This document shows, piece by piece, positions 20,449 through 33,600 of a stretch of 64,000 nt of DNA (position 1 is the first letter of the stretch; every line of letters begins with the position of its first letter). The position numbers and the translations under genes are program-made. The DNA is from Davidsoniella eucalypti (lineage: Eukaryota > Ascomycota > Sordariomycetes > Microascales > Ceratocystidaceae). Below the pieces are notes generated by a model. The model was not told where the DNA came from, searched no databases, and saw nothing but the letters and a program-made list of their open reading frames with translations. The stretch lies in NCBI GenBank assembly GCA_004009845.1, contig RMBW01000020.1:186001-250000 (forward strand). Direction: 5' to 3'.

Positions 20449-23400
20449 TCAAGTCAAGGCAGCAGCTTGCCTTCTGGACACGCCACCCGCAACAGTGGCT
20501 GCCTTGCGGGCCTCAGAGTGAATCCACTTGACGACATCGCTATATGAATCCATCTTTGAAGCAAAGACACTGCCAAACGCTTTGAGTATGACTCTATGAA
20601 TGAAGAATGTTAGTCCCTGTGCTTCTCGTATATAAATTAATCAAACTCACAATGCAGTCTGTGATCGTGACAACTCGCACTTGTATCCTGGAAATTTGAT
20701 GCTTTTGGCTTGAGAGTTGATCAAAAGATGTACAATATCGGTAAGACGAGCAATCGTAGCTATTCGATATAAATATGTTAGTTGTTGTCTTCTTTTTAAC
20801 CAGTCCCTAGTCCCAAGATATAATATTACCTATCACAATACGGGGCGCTGGCCTCTTCTCCCGCGGCAAGCTACGGATATAAATCCAGGCTCTGCGAGCA
20901 ATATCGTTCAGAGATATTTTGAGGTTGGCCCGTACTATACGAGTTGTATTGTGAGTACTGTCGTAAAACATAGCGCGGGAGTGGGAACGAAAGTAGTCTA
21001 AAAAACAGTGTCAACAATCGGCTAGTTTGGTGATTAGCAATGAGTCGCATTTTGGCCTTACTTATAACGCGTTTCTGGAAATTCAATCCCGGATTCCGCG
21101 TATATTCCACCGAGATAGAGTTTGAGATAACTAAGTAAAAGGATACCGTTAGAAGACAGTTATAGAGCTTATATATTAGATAGTGATACTCACGTTTCGA
21201 GTTTGAATCTTTCTGGCGCTGAGATATAGCCAATGTTCGACAGTTGATAGCTGTGCCACAGAAAGGAAACCTTGTGACATTCGGTACTTGAGGAATTTGA
21301 ACTCCATCTACTTGAAGATCAAAGTTGGTCAAACTCTTGCTTGGATTTACTTGCACGCCATATTCAGGTAGACCGCGAACCATCTTCTCACAAAACTGTA
21401 TTGCTTTGGCCTTGTCCACTGTTATCAGCAGGAAATCATCAATCAAACGCATAAGTAGCGTTGTACCATTTTCGGTGAGATCGAGAAATTGAAGCTCGTT
21501 TGCTTCTAGAGATGCGTAGAAGAGGTTACACATGTCTGCTGAGAGAACAGAACCTTGGGGTATACCTCTTATTTGCCTATACAACCCTTTACCAATTTTC
21601 ACAGTGTTGTTGCGAACATGCGGCTCTAGAAGCTTTCTCATCAAGTAATTGGTGTCCCACACTTTAGGTGCTGCGGGCCAATGAAACACAGTATTGCGTC
21701 GTGTAGATTGAACAGCTTGATTATGTCCAGTCACAGTATGTGTCAGGTTCTCAACAAGCTCAGCCTCGCTTCTCTGCATCAAGTTTCGTCGGTCATGGAG
21801 AGTAGCTGCCGTTGTGCGCCAACGCCGTGATGGCCGCTCTGTTTTATCTACTCCTGGCTTTATAGATACATGTTTGAACATGGCATAATGTCTCTCCTTG
21901 GGAACAGTGGCTAGCAGTTTTAGCACGGCTTCTTGGGGAATCGTATCGAAAGCTGCCTGTACATCGATCTTGACAAAGTACAGATGCGGAAGCGGCGTTG
22001 GTAGTCTATTAGTCAGGGCTTTCAGTCGTATGAAGATGTCGTCAACACTGCCGAGAGTCGATCCCGTGAGCGATGTTCCCTGACGCATCTTCTCGAGTTT
22101 GATGACGCCGTGGAGTGGCGTTAACAGCGTGTTGATACTAGGAGTGAATCTACCCCTAAGGTTTTTACGGCCTACGGTGATGGCCTGGCGTCGCCGGAGA
22201 TTCATGATGGGACGCATAGTGGCCGCCTTGGGCACTAATCTTAGACTAGCAATACCCAACGGCGGAGTATCTTTGGGTGCTGTCGTTGATTGCTGCTGTG
22301 GATTTGCGATAGCCACTGGTGCTTCGTTTGCCGAGCCTGTCTTTTCCTTCGGGATCTTTTCAAACATCGTAGTTTTCAACTCGTCGAAAAGGGGCGTAGA
22401 GAGAGCACGCCACATATCATGTCGAAAGAAGAACACGGCACATCGGCCTGCGCTTTCTCCGCCTGCCTCAGTAGCATAAAAGCAGTTCCCCAGGAGTGGA
22501 AGTAGCAGCGAGTCAAAGACAAAATAGACAAACTCATGCAGTAGATCTAATCGCATCTGTCGGTCACTCTGGCTCATACGTAGCGATCGCAATGCAGGTA
22601 ATGTGAGCCATGGGACATCTGAAATCTGGAGTGTTTCGACAACGTCATGCAGTGACATCCGCTCAAATTTGCGAAGTCTGACCACCCGATCTACCATCTT
22701 CATGATTACAGATTTGTTATGTATCTGGGTTTCTCCAACACCCCAAAATTCCACAGGCACAATTTTGCCAAGGACTGCGCAACATAACGCTGATACTTGG
22801 TGATGTGGAGTGGCATGGTCGGTCATGACTTCGCCGTCCCTCAGAATAAACTTCTTTTCCGGCTGGCAGCGTCGAAGGCGATTTTTGGACTTCTTCAATG
22901 GCTTCGAGACGGACACACATTGTGGCTGACGAGCATCTGGTACAGAGCACTCGACGTCCATATCCACATCCATGTCTGTATCCATACCTTTATCCATATC
23001 TATGTCCATAGAAGTCTCCATATCCTCCACAGGTTGCTTCTCGAGGCAATCCAGTTGGGTTGGACAGTAATGTTTGAGCATCTCTTGATAGGAACATCGT
23101 TCGTGTAAAATCTGCATGCGCCATACCAATCTTTGTGCTTCGCCACGGAGTCTCTTTGGGACTCGTATGCAGAGCTGTCTTTTGCCGTTAATGATGCGGC
23201 CAAACTTATCGTTCAGTTCCTCGTCTCGCACTAATGCATTGAAGGAATCGCTGCACTCATCTGTAAAGACATTTTCAAGCTTGAATTGTCGTGGAAATAT
23301 ATGAGCCATTATTTTCAAGGTGGAAAGATCACCATATGTGAATCTTAAATCACTCTCGGGATTCTTTTCACACTTCTCAGTCAGAGGGCACCTGTTGAGT

Positions 23401-24537
23401 GGATGTATATGCCGAAATCCAGGTTTCACTGTGCCTCTGACTGTAAGCTCGGGACGTCCATACATTATTTGGCGGCGACAGATGTCGATCTGCATTGGTT
23501 TTTTGACGGACTCGCTGATGTTATCGTCATCACCATCAACTTTTATATTTTGCTTGGTCACGGTTTCCTTCTTCTCGCCATCGGGCTTGATAGGTTGCAC
23601 CTCAAGTAAAGGCATATCATTCAGCGGATGCCCTTGGGGAAGCATGTTAGTGACACGTGTATGGTACGTAGATAAAAGTGACAGGAAGCCTACCACTTAA
23701 TTGGAAAAGATTCCCAGAGCCGGGAGTCAGAGTGGTGTATATTCCACATTTTAGTATCAACTTCATCATGATGCTTTCGCCTGTTCTTCCCAGTAATGTC
23801 AAGATGTCTGGCCATGGGCTTCGCTTCAACATATCTGTATGTTCATTGCGTTGTTTCACGAATAGCCCTGGAATTGGTTGGTAGAGAGGTTCTAACTGTA
23901 AGTTCCGGATACCAGCTCCACGCTCAAACCCGTCACAGATGAGATGAGATGGCCGTCGAGCCGCCGACTCGATCTTGTTGAACAAAAACCAGACACAAAA
24001 GTCTACAATTTCGGATTGACTAAAGTGGTCTTGTCGTGCCGAGCCAGCAATAGTCACGTATGATGGGTCGCCAACAGCAGAGTGTAGCTGCTGAGATAGA
24101 GCAATGTACTCCAGCCTTATGTCCTTGAGCTGAGAGTCATGGGCCTCTGTCTGACCACCAGAATCTTGTGTGGCATCCAGTGCTGTGTTCGAAATGGGAG
24201 AACCAACAGATGAAGCACCTATGAGCGTGGAATCTAGAAACTTGACTGTCCGACGCTCAATATCATATCCTACGCTGTCTGGTTGTAAGCTCTGGCCCAG
24301 CGAGGCGATCTTCCGCCGTCTGAGGCGTGATGATTTTGGAAGATTCAAGAGAAGATATGTACGCAACGTCATAACACACGGATAGTAGCGGCTCAGCACA
24401 TTGTGCTCTAGGAGAGCCACTGGAGATGTATTCTTGAGCTTGCTCTGGCGCTTCTTGTGGCGCTTGCCTGTGGGTAGCGTGGAAGGCGGATTGTCATCTA
24501 CGGCTGCCACATTATGTTTGCGAAAGTCTGACGGCAT
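20449..24537 (-). CDS. TERT: Telomerase reverse transcriptase catalytic subunit
   Basis: Adds telomeric repeats by copying the telomerase RNA template, in the nucleus (known of the family). Six exons (24537-23694, 23632-21194, 21130-21062, 20997-20830, 20759-20651, 20593-20449) join to 1257 residues; introns are 57-70 bp and all fit the frame. The TEN domain ends with GIYTTLTPGSGNLFQLSG joined across intron 1 to HPL. The RNA-binding domain includes the T motif near 666 (FYATEAGG...FFFRHDMWRAL). RT motifs: 1/2 (LRLVPKA...MRPIMN) near 748, A (FVKIDVQAAFDTIPQ) near 834, B' (IRGIPQGSVLS) near 968, C (LIDDF) near 1012, then D and E (FCGTAI). The C-terminal extension contains FRSHSRAMFYDSTHN. All three catalytic Asp are present. 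A Met-Asp repeat insert lies near residue 490. Confidence 0.96.
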
Positions 24538-27067
24538 TGTATTATTTTAGCAGCATCCAATATTAAAAAACATCAATGTAATGCTATTTCAGAAAATGAG
24601 ATCGGTGATGAACTTTGAAGAAAACGATGGACGCGATGGTGGTGATGAGAAAAACAATCATCTAAATTTTGAAAATCATTTAATTTCCAGTGGTGTTTAC
24701 TAACCCCATCCCGTGACTACCAAGTAATTTGATGGTAATTACCATGAAAAAGAGACAAACTATACGTTACACTAATGTTGTCCGAGTCTTCACCGATCCC
24801 ATCAGCGATTATACAATAGGCACAATAGCGAAATCTATGCGCGAACTAATCGATTAAAACACAAAATTTTGTGTATTGTTAGAGTCACATAGTATTTAAA
24901 TGTAGGAATCTCAATCAAAAATGTTGCTAAATTCTGAGCGGTAGCGCTAACGTCGCAAGGTTGTCCTTAGCTATAGCGAGTGGAAACTAGGGTTATGAAT
25001 AACCCAATATCTACAGCACATTTATTTGGGGGTCGTTCTTCACCGTTAAACGTCTTGATTTACCGTAGGAGAGGAAGCTACCCATCTCTTGTTTTTTTAA
25101 AACCTCGTACTTGAGCACCGACAACCTGTTCTGTCCCCTGAAATGCATGATGAACGATCGTTGCTTCAAGGTCACGCGAGAGTCCCAGATGATCAAAAGA
25201 ATATTTAGAGTCGAGAAAGCTGGATCTCTTCAGCCCGGGGGCCATGTCGACGATGGACGATTCATAGCAGCTCTATACCAAGTTTAGTTTGTACATATAT
25301 GTGCTTCTATATCTGCTTGGTTGTAGACAATTGTTCTTTACAGATAAAAACAGGAAAAGGGCCTATCTGGACATATCCCACCCAGCTTAGAAGGAGGCTC
25401 AGGTTGCATTGGTCATGGTGACTTTGCCGTGCTGGCTTGCATGTGTCGACGGCCAGGGATAGACAGCAATCCAAGCCAGAATGGAAGTGTATGATTGTTA
25501 GAGATCCTCAAGGGCTTTTTATGAAAAAGACAAATATTTATTTAGATATGCTCTGCGATGGTGATTCGCCTGTCCCAACATGGTTGACCTATATCTTACA
25601 CGACGATACAACGATATGGATAACCTAATTATTGAGTATCCCCCACCGCTCTGTTTTGTCGTGTCGGACTAGACGTGGGGGGCAGTAGCGGGTTACGAGT
25701 AAACTATGTATGTATATACATATCTGGATAAAGCAGCGGTCTATCATCAGCAACTACAATATCCCAAGGCAACATTTCGCTCTGATACTACTGCCGGCCC
25801 GCTGTATGTTTGACCTAGAGTGACTGGATGGATTGGGTGCTGATATGCGAGCTAATGTCCTAAGAAGATGCTTGAGGGGGAACTGTTATCCAGAAAGAGC
25901 CAGCTTCGCCGTGGCTACGATTGTTTATTGCGTTTACAAGCTAGCCTTTCATAGCTAGCAAGTGCTACCGATGCCTGTTCTACTGACTCTTGAGCCTTGA
26001 AACGCAGCTTTGCAAAACAAGAACCGCCGGCGACCGGCTCTACAAAGCTTGTTTGTCTTCTCTTTTGGACTTTTGGACAGGGGCTATAGAAGAGAAGAGA
26101 ATAAAAACCAGCCATGTATGCCTGGGGGGCCCTGGAAGTGACATTTGGCTAGTGGCGTAGTATGTATGTAGGCTGTCTTCCCCAGACTGAACTGATATTC
26201 GAGGCGGGCACGGAATTGGGGGAGAACACAGAAGTAGAGGTCGGGACATAGATAATTGTCCTCAAAGCCTATAGAGTCCGATATATCAGGACTTTGTAAT
26301 GAGTGGAAACCGGTAGATATAGACTTCTGTTGATTAGTCATATCATACCACGCAGAAGATACGCGGTGGGTGTTTGCAGTATATAGTTTGTAAATCGAAA
26401 ATCGAGCAAATCGTCTGGTCTTGTAGGGTAATAATAGGGTAGTTTTTATGGCCGCGGAGGGCCTCAACCAATCAGTCGACGTTCCTTTTTGCAATTGACT
26501 TTGTGTGAGCCAGCGCAACAACATTATTTTCCGTGATTTGAGCGGTTTCTGTTTGTAACTGATTAGATAGAACCTGTTGATAAGTCTTTTCCTTTATTAC
26601 ATTTTGTTGTTTTCTTTTTCCTTTATTTTATAAAACATTTTTTTCTTCGCTGAGCAACGCTTAGTTTTCTTTATTTTTACACAACATACACATTTTCTTT
26701 ATAGAATTCTCACTTTGTTTTTTCTCTAGCACAAGAGAATCAAAGACCCAGACGATAATCTTCCAGAAGCTCTCTCACCAGATTTCAACTTCTATGCTGT
26801 GAATAATCGAAGCAAGCTTTACCCACCAAAACCCGGCTATACTTTTCTCTGCCCAGTGCCCGCGATGGCTTCGAATTGCGCTGTCCAGCCGTAGAGGAGG
26901 TGCCGTCGAAGCTTACGGTTGGCTATTTAGCTCTGCTAGCTACTCTAGACCTGCCTTCTCGCTTTGTTCCCAGCCGCTATCAGCGCCCCGTTGCTGTTGT
27001 ACACAGTCTCTCTTCCAAATACGCCCGCAGCAAGCTGTACTCTCTGTCTCTCGTATTAGCTGCCACA
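24538..27067. other. Divergent intergenic region TERT-zinc-finger factor
   Basis: About 2.5 kb. It probably carries both promoters. The part from about 26570 is pyrimidine-rich. A 146-codon minus-strand frame at 26084-26524 has no ATG at its start and no motifs. No RNA gene is recognised. Confidence 0.5.
26570..27067 (+). promoter_or_regulatory. Pyrimidine-rich leader of the C2H2 factor
   Basis: T- and CT-rich tracts (TTGTTGTTTTCTTTTTCC, CTTTGTTTTTTCTC) precede the gene. An out-of-frame ATG at 26865 lies about 200 bases before the coding ATG and would create a short upstream frame if transcribed. The transcript start is not known. Confidence 0.35.
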
Positions 27068-30000
27068 ATGGACCCGCCCATCGGCTCAGATCCGGCCCGG
27101 ACGAGCGGCGCCACGTCCCCGCCATCGCCGCACCACACGAACTTGCACCAAGCTGCGCCTAGTCCGCCCAGTCCGCCCAGTGACCCTATCCCCCAGAGCT
27201 CTGCTAGCAACTCTGTCCATGGCATGGAAAGCAGCGACACCTACATGGCAGATTCTGCCGACCAGCCGAGCCGCTACAAACGCGCTAGCCGGAAAAACGC
27301 ACCACGTCGTTTTGCCTGTCCGTTTAGCGGCTGCGGCAAGATATATTCCCGCGCCGAGCATCTCAACCGCCACCAACTTAACCGTGAGTCTACATGTTTC
27401 AACATGTCACGCCATATCTGTGTATCTATGCTGACCGTGCCGCCACTGGCCGTAGACAACCCAAAGCAGATCTATATCTGTGATGTACCGAATTGCGACC
27501 AAAAGTTCGTCCGTGCTGACCTACTTTCCCGCCATAAAAAGCGCCATAACTCGTCCTATGTGCCGCGCAACCGAGAGCGTAGTTTCCGTGACCCGGCCGA
27601 GGGCGATTCTATGGTAGATCACAGCGCACCTACTTCACCACAGAACCAACCTAAGCCTCTTGCGCCTTCCACGTTGCAGACCAACCCAATTTCTGCAGCC
27701 ACTACTCCTACTCCTGTTCCTCATCCACAGCAGTCTCCGTCGGGGCCGCCCTTGTCCAAGCCTGAACAGTATCTCAACAGCCCTCAGTCGCAAATGCTAC
27801 CGCCACCGCCTTGCTCATCTTCTACTTCGACTATACGACAGCCAACACGCCATATATTCAAGAATGGACTCCTCCCGTCCCGACATGGTCTAGTATCGAC
27901 AGCTGCCACGGCGGCTGCTGCCATGTCTTCTCTGCAGTCAACCCGGCAACATCAGCACAACTATCAGCAAAGGCAACAAGGGCAGAACCACGAGCCATTG
28001 TCTTCGCCCGTCTCCTTGCAACACTCCCATCATGAACTTCCTCGGCCATCGCTACAGCACCAGCACCAACATCAGCATAAGCAACAACAGCAGCAGGAAA
28101 CACGCAGACAGCCATTTGAAGCTTTAGTCCCCGGCTTAATGGCGGTGCCGGACAACACCGCTCTCAGCCCTGGCACATCGCTGCCACAGCTACCGCACAT
28201 ATCAAACGTTGACTTGGCTTCGCAAACACTGCCGCAAGCCTCATTGCCCTCATGGACACCAACACAACCTACCGCAGACCCATTTCTACGCGCAAAGCCC
28301 ACAGGCCCTCTGCTCAACCGCAATCTCAACATAATGCGTTCGTTCTTGGACGCACCAGACTCCATGATGTCCCAGTTTGCAAATATGGGGTCCCTGTCAA
28401 ACGATGTGACCCCAGAAGAGATGGCTCGGGACAGCTTTACGATGTGGTTATTCGACACCAACCCGTCTCATGAATATGGCCCCGCAACGCTGTCATTCAT
28501 GGATGGCGGGTTAGAGTCTACATTCAACAACAGCATCACATACGACTATGAATCCTCTCGCGCCAGTCGGTCGCAGTTCGATGGCGTGTCCTCGCCAGCT
28601 ATGTCGCAGCCCGGTATCCCCGGCAGTGGGATTGCAGAGACCGAAGCAAGCGATGATATGTCAGAAGCACGACGCAACTGTTTACTACGCCACTTTGAGC
28701 AGTTCTATGCCTCGGATACAAAACGGCGAGAGGCTGTTGCCGATATCATGCGTAAGAACGATGACGGTGACTACCCAGCCTTGCGCAAAGATGTCCTAAA
28801 AGACTTCGTGCGTGTGTTCTGGCGCCTGGTATCGCCACGTCTGCCTATCATTCACTTTCCAACCTTTTTATTGAACACGTGTTCGCCGCAGCTTCTTATT
28901 GCTATGATGGCTCTTGGCGCGGCCACTGTCAGTCTGCAAGAGCCAAACATCGACGATTACACCGTGTTTGCTGATATGCTGGTTGAGGGTGTTCGCTGGG
29001 AAATCCTGCGCTCTGAAGATGCAACACCACCTGTAGCTTTATGGGCTGCGCAGGCATTGCTTCTAGTCGAATTCTACGAGAAGCTGTACTCAGTGCGACG
29101 CCTTCATGAGCGAGCCCATATCCACCATTGCATCACTCTTAACCTCTTGCGGCGTGGCAGTCCCCTGATTGGCCGTGCCGGGTCCGAGACTCCGCCGGAC
29201 GACATGCCGTCACTCGCCAGCAGTGCTTTCAGCGGGCGTAACAACGAAGGGGAGGGCAGGTCGGGCTGGCTTCGGTGGGCCGAGACCGAGTCTATGCATC
29301 GCGTAGTATTTGCTGCCTTCATGCTGGATATAACCCATGCGGCCATGTTTGGCCATGTCGCCGATATGCAGCCGCATGAAATCCGGCTTCCCTTGCCTTG
29401 TGATGACAGCGTATGGACAGCAGAAAACCCCGAGCAATGCCGCCAGATGGACGCCACCATTCGCATGTATGGCGTCGAGCCAATCTCCTTCCTGGATGGT
29501 CTACGCAAAACGGTACACGGCCAAGAGGTCAAGAGCCATTCGTTTGCTCGCATGATCATCATGAGCGGTCTCCTCAGTGTGGCCTGGCACATCCGCCGTA
29601 GCTCATCCCAGCTTAAATGGCTGGACGGAAAGAGCAGCGGAGGCGCCGGTACGGGTACCTACACTAACACCGGCGGCAGCAATAGCCTCAACGCAGCTGG
29701 AGGATTAGCCGCAGCCAGCGCACCCGAGGCCCGCAACTTCTCCGTAGTTCTTGCAGCTTTCGACTCGTGGAAGGGCTCCTTTGACCATGCCATTGGTGGC
29801 AATGATGACCCGCTGGGCGTCAAAGGCCCCGTTATGTCGGCATCGTTACTCTACCACTTGGCGCACTTCAGCCTGCGTGTTGATATCATCGACTGCCAGG
29901 TCTATGCTGGCGTGCGTCGACTGCTGGGCCGCAAGGTTTCTCTACGCGATTACCAGAATGCCGTCGGTCGTATGAAGGTATGGGCACGTGATGGGCTGAC

Positions 30001-30607
30001 ACGACAAGCCATACTACATGCATTCAAGTTATTGTACCGCGTTCTCAAGCAGCCACGAAGCGCAACCTCGATGCGCCAGATGGCAGCTGCCATTAACGGT
30101 GGAACGGTAGTTCCGGAGTACTACTCGGTACGCGATGACCCAGATCCCCACCGGCCATGGATCATGTACTATGCCACGTTGAGTATCTGGGCATTTGTGC
30201 GTGTATATCCCGTGCGACATGAGTCAACGCCACAGCCTCAACCATCAGCTATAGTACCCAACTATCTCCCCAGAGGGCCCCATGTTCAGCAACAGCAACA
30301 ACAACAACAGCAGCAGCACAAATATCCCAGCAGTAGCAGCACCTCTACCACCTCCTCTTTAGCCTCATCCTTGCGCGGGGCTGGACATCGTGATCTGGAG
30401 CTCCATGCCCGCACGGTTGAATATGTCAGCAATATTGCCAAGTTGGATGAGCTCACGATCTCCACGGCCGAAACACTGTCCAAAGGCGTGGCGTTCCTGC
30501 TTGAGTCGATGCAGAGGATCCTAGGCGAGGCGCGCTCGGAGCTGCTGCTCGAAGCGAAAGATAGGCTGCAGATCTGCAGAGAGGTTCTGTATTCATCTAC
30601 TGGGTAA
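27068..30607 (+). CDS. C2H2 zinc-finger transcription factor with fungal-specific regulatory domain
   Basis: Putative DNA-binding regulator; target genes are unknown. The ATG at 27068 is chosen because the open frame upstream contains no ATG. Exons 27068-27383 and 27456-30607 give 1155 residues. Two C2H2 fingers lie near residues 83-106 (CPFSGCGKIYSRAEHLNRH) and 112-137 (CDVPNCDQKFVRADLLSRHKKRH). The 72-bp intron splits the codon of the last His of finger 1. A Ser/Pro/Gln-rich region follows to about 530. A fungal-specific transcription factor middle domain starts near 550 (FWRLVSPRLPIIHFPTFL). A poly-Gln run lies near residue 1050. The gene is isolated between long intergenic regions, which fits a regulatory gene. 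Confidence 0.88.
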   Translation: MDPPIGSDPARTSGATSPPSPHHTNLHQAAPSPPSPPSDPIPQSSASNSVHGMESSDTYMADSADQPSRYKRASRKNAPRRFACPFSGCGKIYSRAEHLNRHQLNRESTCFNMSRHICVSMLTVPPLAVDNPKQIYICDVPNCDQKFVRADLLSRHKKRHNSSYVPRNRERSFRDPAEGDSMVDHSAPTSPQNQPKPLAPSTLQTNPISAATTPTPVPHPQQSPSGPPLSKPEQYLNSPQSQMLPPPPCSSSTSTIRQPTRHIFKNGLLPSRHGLVSTAATAAAAMSSLQSTRQHQHNYQQRQQGQNHEPLSSPVSLQHSHHELPRPSLQHQHQHQHKQQQQQETRRQPFEALVPGLMAVPDNTALSPGTSLPQLPHISNVDLASQTLPQASLPSWTPTQPTADPFLRAKPTGPLLNRNLNIMRSFLDAPDSMMSQFANMGSLSNDVTPEEMARDSFTMWLFDTNPSHEYGPATLSFMDGGLESTFNNSITYDYESSRASRSQFDGVSSPAMSQPGIPGSGIAETEASDDMSEARRNCLLRHFEQFYASDTKRREAVADIMRKNDDGDYPALRKDVLKDFVRVFWRLVSPRLPIIHFPTFLLNTCSPQLLIAMMALGAATVSLQEPNIDDYTVFADMLVEGVRWEILRSEDATPPVALWAAQALLLVEFYEKLYSVRRLHERAHIHHCITLNLLRRGSPLIGRAGSETPPDDMPSLASSAFSGRNNEGEGRSGWLRWAETESMHRVVFAAFMLDITHAAMFGHVADMQPHEIRLPLPCDDSVWTAENPEQCRQMDATIRMYGVEPISFLDGLRKTVHGQEVKSHSFARMIIMSGLLSVAWHIRRSSSQLKWLDGKSSGGAGTGTYTNTGGSNSLNAAGGLAAASAPEARNFSVVLAAFDSWKGSFDHAIGGNDDPLGVKGPVMSASLLYHLAHFSLRVDIIDCQVYAGVRRLLGRKVSLRDYQNAVGRMKVWARDGLTRQAILHAFKLLYRVLKQPRSATSMRQMAAAINGGTVVPEYYSVRDDPDPHRPWIMYYATLSIWAFVRVYPVRHESTPQPQPSAIVPNYLPRGPHVQQQQQQQQQQHKYPSSSSTSTTSSLASSLRGAGHRDLELHARTVEYVSNIAKLDELTISTAETLSKGVAFLLESMQRILGEARSELLLEAKDRLQICREVLYSSTG

Positions 30608-33600
30608 TCATGAATCAGTTAGTGTGCGTACGTGCTGTCTATCAACTGCATATTCCACTAGCTTGTTAGCAGACCACTACTAAGGTCCCGCTATACTGGG
30701 TCTCCTATCTGTATCTTCCATGGATCATCTTCTCCCGTCTCCGACTGTCCAGAGAAGCCCCTCTTATTCCATCACTAATAGTTTGCTGCTCACATGCTCC
30801 TCTTCTGGCTGGTGCATGCTCCCACTAATGTGGTTATGTGTGGCATTCCAACTCGCTACTATCAATGCTTTCCTAGACTGTCTTTTCATCTTCCCTGGTC
30901 CACACTAGAACTAGGATGGACTTTCCCAATCTGGCCAAGCCAACTAATCTACCTACACTTACTTCATATATCTCCCTCTCTCACTCAAGCAGGTTCTTCC
31001 ACGCCTCTCTTCCAATCATCTCCTATTATATCTATCTCTCTTGTTTTCTTGTCATTCTGTAGCGCCTTTACAGGCCTTTCTGTATCTCTTTGGTTTTCAT
31101 GCTATATATGTGTCGTATACTTGCTTTTTCGATATCCCAGCTGTCTTAACCTTTTATGTTTCCTTTTGTAATATTATTTATTATTATATGATCTACTCTA
31201 CCGTATATCTACATACAATATATACCTATATAACAACTATAAAGCCATGATATATGTTTTGGTACATGCATGCATGTTGATCCAATTCTTTGTGAGATAC
31301 GGACTTCTTTGACAAATATACATCTTTCAAGTCGATTTGGCTATATTGGCTCGTCACACCAAAGATGCATTTTGAGGTTTCTTTCTATGGACATCCAAAT
31401 TAGGAATTACACTTTAATCCATCTCACTGTTTATCGTTTGGCAGTTGGCCTAATTATCTGTATCAAGTAGTGACAATTGTTAATACAGATACATATTTAA
31501 CTGTCAACAAGTGCATTTTTATACCCACCCCCCCCTCATCCAGTAGCTTCACTAATCACAACACTAGAAATATAGGCAGGCATCATCTGGTAGGAAAACA
31601 CAATTATGTATTATATTCCCTAGTGTCTTTACACAAAATACCCATAAAAGCTATCAATCTGCGTGTAATATACCCAAAGCAGAACGATTCATAAAACTCC
31701 GGGTATGCAACTACAGTCACTAGATTGAAGACACGTTGTTTCTGTTTCTCACAGGCTAAATATTTTCTAGTGGTTTATAAGATTGCCCCGGCATATTTTG
31801 CCTTTTCAAGGGTTGCTAAATGTCTGAAGTTAGTGTATAGCCAAAACCTCCCACATTTTTATATATACGGTAGAGAAGTAAAACACTTGCTACATATACT
31901 ACAACGTTGGATTTTCCGTAAGAGCAATATGATAGTTAATATTAGCACATTTTCTTCATTACAGTATACACCGCGAATAATGGATATATCAAGCAATACG
32001 TGTCATACGTATGTAAATACGTATATTATATAGCTTGCGTATATGTCTATTTCTCTATCTCTTTTGTATGTGATAATGTTTCCCTCCTGCGTTTATGTGT
32101 GATATTGGGTGATATCCTACTTCGCACCTATAAATACCATTGTTCTTCCTCAAGTGCTATTTTCTACTACCACAATAGCACTACCCATGACCCCAATAAT
32201 AGACCGTCTGTTGGTACACATGTGTACACATTATGTATGTCCCAAAGTTATCGTACATACGATGCAGCAAAAGCAACCCAGCATTGCCGGGGTTTAGATT
32301 CTTTACTTTTTCTTTGTTCGGCTAGTGACTATAGTTGTAATTTAATGCTTCACATTTAGCTCGAGTTAGACATCAAACAATTGTACAAGATTGTTACAAT
32401 CATGTCATAGCCAAAAAACCGCGTGCCCGAAACCATGATTTGTCATATCCTTTGTTCATTCAAAGTGGTGCGATTTGTAACCCTTATTAACCCTATAGAT
32501 CACTTACACCGAGTTTCATGTCATATTGGAAAATGGACACGGACAATTTTTGACCACGGGTGACGGCTCTTACCAACGCAGATTGAAAGCGGCCAGATAT
32601 TTTCAGATTTATCTGTCAAGGTTGTGTAATCCGATCGAATTTTTCTCACTGTTCAATAGCTAATCCGATTCCCCATCCTACACTTCCAATATCCCCCCTC
32701 CCCCTTGGAGACTGGAAAAGGACCTGGAAAGGGTCCTCCTAGGACGTGACGTGATGCTAAGACTCCAGTAAGGATACGACATGGCTCGTCTCTGTATTCT
32801 AACTTGATTTTTATTTATGTATTTGTTTTCATGTAGTTATCAGAATCCTACTTTAACTTGACCACTTTTTACCGATGCTTTTATAATTATGTACTTCCAT
32901 ATTCTGCAGTTCCTTCCGAAGCTGGTCCCACCGATCCAGATAAAGTCTTAGAGATGGGTGACGAAGGAGATATTGTAAATAAATAAGAAAAAAGCCGAGT
33001 TATCGGTATGAGTTTCTGTTTTCTTGCCTGTTCTGGTTGATCGGCTGTAACCGGACTCTTCCTTTATGTTTTACTGCAACCAAGACTGCAGCATCGGTGC
33101 CAAGTTCATAAGCCTGTTATTCTAATGTACAATAACTAACGATGTGTATCAATAATGTTATATACGTGCGTGATCCATCTGACACTGTATCCTTTCAAAA
33201 GTAAGATTGAAATGCACTGCTGAACCCAAATATGACATATAATTTACAAGAACATGTCATACATAAGCTGTATCGTCAATTTTGGTGTCTCAAAGTCACG
33301 TTAGGAATGCATAGTAGGAGATCAGCTCAATAATGAGCCTGCATACCCAATTTTCATTTGGAGCACTGTCTATCACCTAATAATCACCTTCCTCGTGACT
33401 CGGACTCGGAGGTGATAATATGATACTAAAGGCTCATTTGGCTTGATTCTTGTACATTAGCATGATTTTATCATTTAGTGCCTTAGATACAATATACAAC
33501 AATCACATATCCAAGTAGCACGGATCAACCAAGACACAGGGGAATTCTAGAATACTACGATAACTTGGACTTACATATAATTTATCACAGGTACTTCTAC

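Noticed and set aside
26084..26524. 146-codon minus-strand frame in the TERT-zinc-finger intergenic region
   Set aside because: No ATG at its beginning, no motif and no splice partners; composition matches the flanking spacer.
26876..27067. N-terminal extension of the zinc-finger factor
   Set aside because: The frame is open but begins with TTG and contains no ATG before 27068; the ATG at 26865 is in another frame. I took 27068 as the start.
32000..32359. 119-codon frame in the gene desert
   Set aside because: AT-driven, rich in Tyr, Ser and Cys, without motifs; likely chance.
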